Positions 14,644 through 19,730 of a DNA stretch of 19,730 bases are shown in pieces. Source of the stretch: Pseudomonadota bacterium (GTDB lineage Bacteria > Myxococcota_A > Polyangia > Polyangiales > Polyangiaceae); assembly GCA_023460875.1 (NCBI GenBank), contig JAEWOQ010000187.1:1-19730 (forward strand), read 5' to 3'. The position numbers and the translations under genes were made by a program. How positions within the stretch are numbered: position 1 is the first letter of the stretch; each line of letters opens with the position of its first letter. Under the pieces are notes generated by a model, which had not been told where the DNA came from, ran no database searches, and saw only the letters and a list, made by a program, of their open reading frames with translations.

Positions 14644-14993
14644 CGATCGAGGGGGAGGGGAAGGAGCCCGCGGCGGAGAGCGCTGCCGCCTTCGAGGCCG
14701 CCCGCAGCAAGGACGCCGCGGCGGAGGGAGGAGAGGAGCTGCCGGCGGTGGACTTCGCCACCTTCGTGCTGTCCCTGAACCACTCCGCGCTAATGCACCT
14801 CGGGAGCGCCTCGGATCCCGTCACCGGGCAGACCGAGGTGAACCTGCCCCTGGCGCGACAAACGATCGACCTGGTGGCCCTCCTCCAGGAAAAGACGAAA
14901 GGGAATCTCACCGGTGAGGAGGAGCGCATCATCGAGCAGATCCTGTACGAGCTCCGGCTCGGTTACGTGGAGATCTCCAAGGCGTCGAAGTGA
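14640..14993 (+). CDS. DUF1844 domain-containing protein
   Basis: The 117-aa protein has a variable acidic N-terminus (1-37) and a DUF1844 domain: VDFATFVLSLNHSALMHLGSA, then a PVTGQTEVNLPLARQTIDLV segment, then LQEKTKGNLTGEEERIIEQIL. The family is small, cytoplasmic and of unknown function, and is widespread in Acidobacteria and deltaproteobacteria. The GTG start overlaps the previous stop (GTGA) and has GGAG five bases upstream. Its place next to slyD and just upstream of htrA suggests a link to protein quality control, but that is inference from context only. Confidence 0.93.
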   Translation: MTIEGEGKEPAAESAAAFEAARSKDAAAEGGEELPAVDFATFVLSLNHSALMHLGSASDPVTGQTEVNLPLARQTIDLVALLQEKTKGNLTGEEERIIEQILYELRLGYVEISKASK

Positions 14994-15018
14994 GCGTCCG
15001 GGCGCTCGGTGCGCGGTG

Positions 15019-16236
15019 ATGTCGTGCGCCGTCGCGCCCCTGGCTTCGGGCGTCGCGTGCCAAGCCCCGCGCTGGAACGGTCATCGTTGGGCGTCGGGCG
15101 CCATGGTGCTGCTGATGCTCCTCGTCAGCGCCTGTGATCGGCGAGCCCTCGACTCCGAAGGGCGCTCGGAGGGGAGCCAAGGCCAGCCATCCGAGCAGGG
15201 CGCCTTGGAGCAACCTGCCCCTCTCCCCGCCGCTCCAGCTCCACCCCCTTCACCTGCGCCGCCCCTCGGAGAGCGGCCTCAGAGCTTCGCCGAGCTCGCG
15301 GAGCACGCGGATCCCGCCGTGGTGTTCGTGCGCACGATCCAAGCGCGAGCGCGGCGCATCGTCGGCGAAGGCCAGGGCACTGGCTTCGTCTTCGATTCGG
15401 ACGGGTTCATCCTGACGAACAACCACGTCATCGACGGCGCGCGGGACATCCACGTGACGTTCCCGAACGGGCGCGAGCTCCGGGCGGAGATCGTGGGCAA
15501 GGATCCTCCCACGGACGTAGCGGTGCTGCGGGTGAAGGAGCGGGGGCTGCCGTTCGTGCCCCTTGGGGACTCGGACACGACCCGCGTGGGTGACTGGGTG
15601 ATCGCGATCGGCAATCCCTTCGGGCTCGCGCACACAGTGTCGGCGGGCATAGTCTCGGCCAAGGGGCGAACCCGCGACGACGTACAACTGCCTGGTGACG
15701 CCTCGGGTTACTACAACTTCATCCAGACGGACGCGAGCATCAACCCGGGCAACTCCGGCGGCCCGCTCATCGATCTGACGGGCCACGTCGTGGGGATGAA
15801 CACCGCCATTCGCCAGCAAGCCAACAGCATCGGCTTCGCGATCCCCATCAACATGATCAAGGAGCTGCTGCCGCAGCTTCGGGCCAAGGGGCGCGTGGAT
15901 CGCAGCGCGATCGGGGTGCACGTCTCGTCGGTGCGCCTCGAGGACGTCGAGCGACTCGGGCTGAACCAGCAAGGCGGAGCGCTCGTGCGCCACGTGGTGC
16001 CGGGAGGACCCGCCGCCCGCGCCGGCTTGAAGCCCGACGACGTGATCGTCGCCTTCGACGGCAACGAAGTGGTCAGCCCAGAGAGGTTGCGCTGGCAGGC
16101 GAGCTTGGCCGGGGCCGGCCGCACCGTCATGGTGCGTGTCGCCCGCGGTCAGAAGGAGCGAGAGCTCGAGGTGACGCTGGTCGAGCTCCCCGACGCGCGC
16201 CCGCAGGTGCCGACGATGCCCTTCGGGCTGCCCTAG
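15019..16236 (+). CDS. HtrA/DegP-family S1C serine protease, lipoprotein-type
   Basis: This 405-aa envelope protease degrades or holds misfolded proteins. A hydrophobic stretch MVLLMLLVSAC ends in a lipobox (Cys39), so it is probably a lipoprotein rather than freely soluble. A Pro/Ala/Gly-rich linker runs to about 88. The trypsin-like domain has the full triad: His136 (LTNNHVID), Asp166 (PPTDVAVLRV) and Ser246 (NPGNSGGPL). One PDZ domain follows (about 297-390, GGPAARAGLKPDDVIVAFDG), so it is DegS/HtrA2-like in having a single PDZ. The ATG at 15019 is used; a GTG lies one codon earlier, and an ATG at 15103 would give a very short lipoprotein signal. It begins 25 bases after the DUF1844 gene and probably ends the operon. 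Confidence 0.94.
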   Translation: MSCAVAPLASGVACQAPRWNGHRWASGAMVLLMLLVSACDRRALDSEGRSEGSQGQPSEQGALEQPAPLPAAPAPPPSPAPPLGERPQSFAELAEHADPAVVFVRTIQARARRIVGEGQGTGFVFDSDGFILTNNHVIDGARDIHVTFPNGRELRAEIVGKDPPTDVAVLRVKERGLPFVPLGDSDTTRVGDWVIAIGNPFGLAHTVSAGIVSAKGRTRDDVQLPGDASGYYNFIQTDASINPGNSGGPLIDLTGHVVGMNTAIRQQANSIGFAIPINMIKELLPQLRAKGRVDRSAIGVHVSSVRLEDVERLGLNQQGGALVRHVVPGGPAARAGLKPDDVIVAFDGNEVVSPERLRWQASLAGAGRTVMVRVARGQKERELEVTLVELPDARPQVPTMPFGLP

Positions 16237-16341
16237 CGCGGCCAGCGCCCAGCACGCGGCCAGCGCCCTAGCGCGGCCAGCCCAGCACGCGGCCAGCCCC
16301 AGCGCGGCCAGCCCAGCTCGCGTCAACCCGGCGCGTCCAGG
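16231..16341. repeat. Array of about seven imperfect 13-18-bp GC-rich repeats starting at the htrA stop codon
   Basis: The core CGCGGCCAG is exact at 16237, 16255, 16272, 16288 and 16303. The start-to-start spacing shrinks by one base each time: 18, 17, 16, 15. Two decayed copies follow (CGCGTCAAC at 16319, CGCGTCCAG at 16332). The array starts in the last htrA codons (CCC TAG) and nearly reaches the stop of the convergent kinase at 16345. It fills the whole intergenic space. No normal stem plus U-run terminator is visible, so the array may take part in ending both transcripts. Confidence 0.85.
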
Positions 16342-16344
16342 GCC

Positions 16345-17709
16345 TTACGCCACGGGCAGCCGCACGACGAACGTGGCGCCTCGGCCGACGGCGCTCTCGA
16401 CCTCGATGAGCCCTCCGTGACGCACCACCAGCTCCTGGACGATCGCCAGCCCGAGCCCGGTCCCCTGGCTCTCGGGCTTCGTGGTGAAGAACGGCTCAAA
16501 GATGCGGTCGAGGTGCTCACGGGCCACGCCGGGGCCATTGTCGGAGACGCGCACTACCCCGAAGGCCCCTTCACTGTGCGCGCGCACGACGATCTCGTGC
16601 CCCCCCGCGCTCGTGGCGTGGATGGCGTTGGTGATCAGGTTGACGAAGATCTGCACGAGCTGGCTCGAGACGCCCCGCACGAACGGGGTCGTGTCCTCGA
16701 TAACTCGCTCCAGGACCACCCCGTGACGCGTCAGCTCGTGCTCGCAGAAGGTGATGGACTTCTCGACGACGTCGAGGAGCGAGACGCGCGCCATCGGTCC
16801 CCCGCTCGGACGCGCATGGCTCAGGAGCTCCTCTGAGTACCGGGCGATGCGCTCCGCGGACTCCGCGATGCGGTCGAGCTTCGTCAGGTCATCTTCTGCG
16901 GCTTCTGCCGTCTCTCTCGCCTCTCGGCGGCGCCGGACGCGCCGGCGCAGCTGGTCCGTGTACGCGACGATCGAGGTAAGCGGATTGTTGAGCTCGTGGA
17001 GGATCCCCGCGGTGATTTGGCCGAGCGCGGCCAGCTTGTCCGTCTGCGCCACGCGCGCGCGGAGGCGCTCCTGCTCCTCCACGCGGTAGCCCTCCCGTTG
17101 GCTGAGATCGAGGCAGCGCCGGACTGCGCGGGTGGCCAAATGCAGGAAGAGCTCCTCCTGGTCCGCGGTCGAGAGGCCGAGCACGGAGTTGGCGGAGGAA
17201 TCCGCGCCATCGCCGGGCGATCCCGCGCGAAACGGCGCCGTGGCGGCTTGCTGGGTGGCGAGGTGCTGGGTGGCGAGGTGCAACGTGGAGCCCGCTGCGT
17301 CGACCTCGAGTACGAGCTCGGGCTCCAAGGACGAGAACAAGCGCAAGGGGCCGCCTGGGCCAGGCTCGCCGATACTGACGGGGTAGTCCGCCTCGATCCA
17401 GGGCAGGCTGACGGACGCGTGGCCGCTCGGACCGGGAGCGCGCAGGCAGAGGCCGACCGCGACTCCCGGCAAGAGGGAGCTCAGCTCGCGCACCAGGAAC
17501 CGCGCCGTGACCCGGGGCCCCTGCTCGAGGGGCGCGTCGAGGGTCATGAGTAGGACCGACTCGGGCAAGCTAAGCCTGCGGATCGTGCCGGAGTGTGGCG
17601 GTGACGCGAAGGGCTCCTCCGTCGCGGAGGCTCCCTCGGCAGGTCCGCGAGCGGAGGGCGCTCGCGGACGCGGCGGTCGGGAGGAGGGGGAGCCGGAGCT
17701 GATGGTCAC
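16345..17709 (-). CDS. Soluble sensor histidine kinase with complete HisKA and HATPase_c domains
   Basis: This 454-aa protein has a disordered Pro/Ser/Arg-rich leader (1-40) and a divergent GAF-like sensory region (about 45-200). A coiled linker at 205-225 leads to HisKA with H-box GILHELNNPLTSI (His238). HATPase_c follows, with N-box NLITNAIHA (Asn361), G1 VSDNGPGV, F-box IFEPFFTTK and G2 GTGLGLAIV. No membrane helix is seen, so it should be cytoplasmic. The GTG start overlaps the stop of the upstream gene by four bases (GTGA), pointing to translational coupling and a joint function with that protein. There is no receiver domain in this protein; the receiver is on its partner. It contains an in-frame duplication of five residues (HLATQ twice). 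Confidence 0.94.
   Translation of the reverse strand: MTISSGSPSSRPPRPRAPSARGPAEGASATEEPFASPPHSGTIRRLSLPESVLLMTLDAPLEQGPRVTARFLVRELSSLLPGVAVGLCLRAPGPSGHASVSLPWIEADYPVSIGEPGPGGPLRLFSSLEPELVLEVDAAGSTLHLATQHLATQQAATAPFRAGSPGDGADSSANSVLGLSTADQEELFLHLATRAVRRCLDLSQREGYRVEEQERLRARVAQTDKLAALGQITAGILHELNNPLTSIVAYTDQLRRRVRRRREARETAEAAEDDLTKLDRIAESAERIARYSEELLSHARPSGGPMARVSLLDVVEKSITFCEHELTRHGVVLERVIEDTTPFVRGVSSQLVQIFVNLITNAIHATSAGGHEIVVRAHSEGAFGVVRVSDNGPGVAREHLDRIFEPFFTTKPESQGTGLGLAIVQELVVRHGGLIEVESAVGRGATFVVRLPVA
17251..17280. repeat. Exact 15-bp tandem duplication inside the histidine kinase gene
   Basis: CTGGGTGGCGAGGTG occurs twice in a row. Read leftward it gives HLATQHLATQ (residues 144-153) in the region between the GAF-like domain strands. 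The unit is a multiple of three, so the frame is kept. It is probably a recent slippage event in a tolerant loop. Confidence 0.85.
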
Positions 17710-19718
17710 GGATGGTCCTTGGGGTCTTCGGGGGCGCTCGATCTCTCGAGATCGACGATCTTCGTGCTGCCGACGTAGCTCTTGGTCTCGTAGTGGGTGA
17801 TGCGGCCCACCTTGCGGACGATCTCCGCCATGCGCTCGCTCTCCGTGATGATGATGTCGAGTCCGCGGCGCGTCGCGGGATCCTCGAGCCGTCGTCGGAG
17901 CAGCTCCGCGTAGCCGATGACGCTGGTGAGGGGTTGGTTGAGCTCGTGGGCGGCGGCGCCGGCGAGCTCCGCGACCAGCGCCTGACGCTCCCGCGAGCGG
18001 AGCTCGTCCTGGGCTTGGTTGAGGCGGGCCTCCATGGCGAGGCGCTCGCGGATGTCGGTGAAGATGCCGACGCTGCCGACGGCTTGGTTGCCGTCCATCA
18101 CGAGGGACGCCGACAGGGTGACCTGGAGCCTCTCTCCCCCGCGCGCGAGCATGTCCACCCGGTAGTCTTCGAGCACCCCCGGGCCGGTGAAGCGCGGATC
18201 GCGGATGCGCCGCATGACCTCTCGCGCGACGCCCGGCGGGTAGAGGCGCTCGACGTTCATCGTGCCGAGGACCTCGCTCGGCTCGTAGCCGAAGATGCGC
18301 GAGGCAGCGCGGTTGAAGAGCAGGATGCGCCCCTGCAGGTCCGCGGAGACGATGCCATCGACGGAGCTCTCGATGACGCGCTCCAAGAACTCCTTGGTCT
18401 GCTCCAGCTCGATCGCGGTGTTGCGCTCCTTGGTGACGTCGCGGAACGTGAACAGCACCGCGTCATCCTCGTGCAGCACGCTGCTGAAGCTCCCGTTGAC
18501 GATGAGGGAGCCGCCATCCATCGTGGCCAGCTCCACGTCCACCCCTCGCGGGTATCTGCCATCCGAGAAGCCGCGCAGCAGCCGCTCGGCGCGCCCGCGG
18601 TGCCGCGGCATCGCCAGATCGGTCAGGGACAGCTCCATGAGCTGGGTCTCGCTGTGTCCGGTGATCTCCCGGGCGCGGGGGTTGGCGAATAAGACGCGGC
18701 CGTTGCGGTCGATGACGACCATGCCGTCGGCGGCGCTCTCGAAGAAGTCCGCGTAACGTTGGAACAGCTGCACCCGGCGCTCCGCCTCCACCCGGGCCAC
18801 CACCACCTGGTTCGTCTCGTCCTTGAGGTCCTGGAGGATCCGCGCGTTGCGCAGGGCGATCCCGGTCGCGTTGGCGATCGTGTGGGCGAGGGACAGCTCG
18901 TACTCGGTGAACTCGACGGCCTGGCGGCCTCGCAGGCACAGCACCCCCAGGGCAGCGTCCTCATGCAGGATGGGCACCAACCCCATGGACGCGAAATCGA
19001 GGCCCGGCTCGTTCTGCCGCACGGCCTCCAGGAGCGGGTGGTGCGCCACGTCGCGGATCACGAGGGCCTCTCGGGTGGCCAGCACCTCGCGGATCTCCGG
19101 GTACTTGTGCAGCTCGATGGGCAGATCGCGGATCTGCTCGTCGTCGCTCGTGGCCACGACGAAGCCCTTGGCGGGATCGTCGCCCACGAGCACGATGCTG
19201 CAGCGGTCCACGCGCACGATCTCGGCCACACGCTGCACCACCGTGAACAGGATGTCGTGTATGTCGAGGCTGGAGGCGAGGGTCTGCGTGAGCTCGAGCA
19301 CCGTCTTGCGATCCAGCTCGCGACGGTCGAGGCGCTCGACATAGCTGCGCAGCCGAGTCTGCATGCGCACGCGGGCGATGAGCTCCGCGGCCCGAAAGGG
19401 TTTGTGGACGTAGTCGTCCGCGCCGAGGTCGAAGATGCGCCCGATCTCCTCCTCCGAGTCGAGCCCCGTGAGGATGACGACGGGGACCTGGCCGTGGCGG
19501 CGGTGGGCGCGGATGTGCCTGAGGATCGCGTAGCCGTCCGGTGGAGGCATCACGAGATCGAGCAGCACCAACCCGGGCGTGTGGCGCTCGAGCCAGGCGA
19601 GCGCCGCAGCGCCGCCATCGACGACATGACAATCGAGGCCCGCGCTGCGCAGGGTCTTTTCGAGGACCTTGCGGCTGACGGAGTCGTCGTCGACCACGAG
19701 GAGGGGGAACGTGCCCAC
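17706..19718 (-). CDS. Receiver-GAF-PAS-PAS-HisKA signalling protein lacking an ATPase domain
   Basis: The domains of this 670-aa protein run in order. Receiver: 4-125, acidic pocket Asp10-Asp12, phospho-acceptor Asp54 in LLDLVMP, Thr84, Lys107 in HKPF. GAF: about 145-295. PAS1: about 320-430, FFESAADGMVVIDRNGRVLFAN. PAS2: about 442-560, SSVDGIVSADLQGRILLFN. HisKA: about 575-645, ELAGAAAHELNQPLTSVIGYA (His591). It then ends with THYETKSYVGSTKIVDLERSS and a short tail. No N, G1, F or G2 box follows, so it cannot bind ATP as a kinase. The stop overlaps the GTG of the complete kinase downstream. The ending does not look like random truncation, since from memory similar YETK-YVG-IxDL tails occur on related proteins. 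The start is GTG 19718, close to the first receiver strand; the frame stays open to the window edge, so an earlier start is possible. Confidence 0.93.
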   Translation of the reverse strand: MGTFPLLVVDDDSVSRKVLEKTLRSAGLDCHVVDGGAAALAWLERHTPGLVLLDLVMPPPDGYAILRHIRAHRRHGQVPVVILTGLDSEEEIGRIFDLGADDYVHKPFRAAELIARVRMQTRLRSYVERLDRRELDRKTVLELTQTLASSLDIHDILFTVVQRVAEIVRVDRCSIVLVGDDPAKGFVVATSDDEQIRDLPIELHKYPEIREVLATREALVIRDVAHHPLLEAVRQNEPGLDFASMGLVPILHEDAALGVLCLRGRQAVEFTEYELSLAHTIANATGIALRNARILQDLKDETNQVVVARVEAERRVQLFQRYADFFESAADGMVVIDRNGRVLFANPRAREITGHSETQLMELSLTDLAMPRHRGRAERLLRGFSDGRYPRGVDVELATMDGGSLIVNGSFSSVLHEDDAVLFTFRDVTKERNTAIELEQTKEFLERVIESSVDGIVSADLQGRILLFNRAASRIFGYEPSEVLGTMNVERLYPPGVAREVMRRIRDPRFTGPGVLEDYRVDMLARGGERLQVTLSASLVMDGNQAVGSVGIFTDIRERLAMEARLNQAQDELRSRERQALVAELAGAAAHELNQPLTSVIGYAELLRRRLEDPATRRGLDIIITESERMAEIVRKVGRITHYETKSYVGSTKIVDLERSSAPEDPKDHP

Positions 19719-19730
19719 GTGGGGGAGGGT

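Noticed and set aside
14914..15018. Upstream start for the HtrA-like protease
   Set aside because: The extension overlaps the DUF1844 gene and is Ser/Arg-rich. Starting at 15019 gives a sensible lipoprotein signal.
16231..16341. CRISPR array
   Set aside because: Units are 13-18 bp with almost no spacer, the copies decay and there are no cas genes. It is a tandem repeat.

Overview
The window looks like chromosomal DNA of a high-GC deltaproteobacterial lineage, most likely a myxobacterium (Myxococcota, Polyangiales-like). This rests on the very high GC, frequent GTG starts, a giant Ser/Thr kinase fused to an AAA ATPase, long soluble histidine kinases, a short ribbon-helix-helix protein of a type I associate with myxobacteria, and a SlyD/DUF1844/HtrA cluster. 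The genus cannot be fixed from sequence alone. I see no tRNA, rRNA, IS element, prophage or CRISPR array.

Left part (1-8560). A large protein kinase with a degenerate cyclase-like domain and an AAA ATPase runs leftward off the window. Upstream of it is a 350-base non-coding gap with direct repeats. Next is acnB (aconitase B, leftward), whose stop codon lies in one copy of a 16-bp triplicated tandem repeat. A LysR-type regulator is divergent from acnB; a perfect 10-bp-arm palindrome covers the regulator's start codon and is a strong candidate operator. The lysR 3' end overlaps, tail to tail, a GT-C-like polytopic membrane protein.

Middle part (8598-13449). A secreted S41 carboxyl-terminal processing peptidase reads leftward, upstream of the membrane protein. 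Divergent from it is a rightward set: a 72-aa ribbon-helix-helix protein with a strong hairpin in its leader, an alpha/beta hydrolase, and a minimal soluble histidine kinase with no sensor domain. A lipoprotein with a SUMF1-like domain converges on the kinase.

Right part (13526-19730). Five closely packed rightward genes form a probable envelope proteostasis operon: an 85-aa unknown, a SlyD-like FKBP prolyl isomerase, a 72-aa unknown, a DUF1844 protein and an HtrA-type lipoprotein protease. An array of about seven short GC-rich repeats starts at the htrA stop. Converging on it is a leftward two-gene signalling unit. The upstream protein is receiver-GAF-PAS-PAS-HisKA and has no ATP-binding domain. 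Its stop codon overlaps by 4 bases the start of a complete histidine kinase. This split sensor/kinase arrangement is the most interesting system here, because the first protein has a phospho-acceptor histidine but nothing of its own to phosphorylate it.
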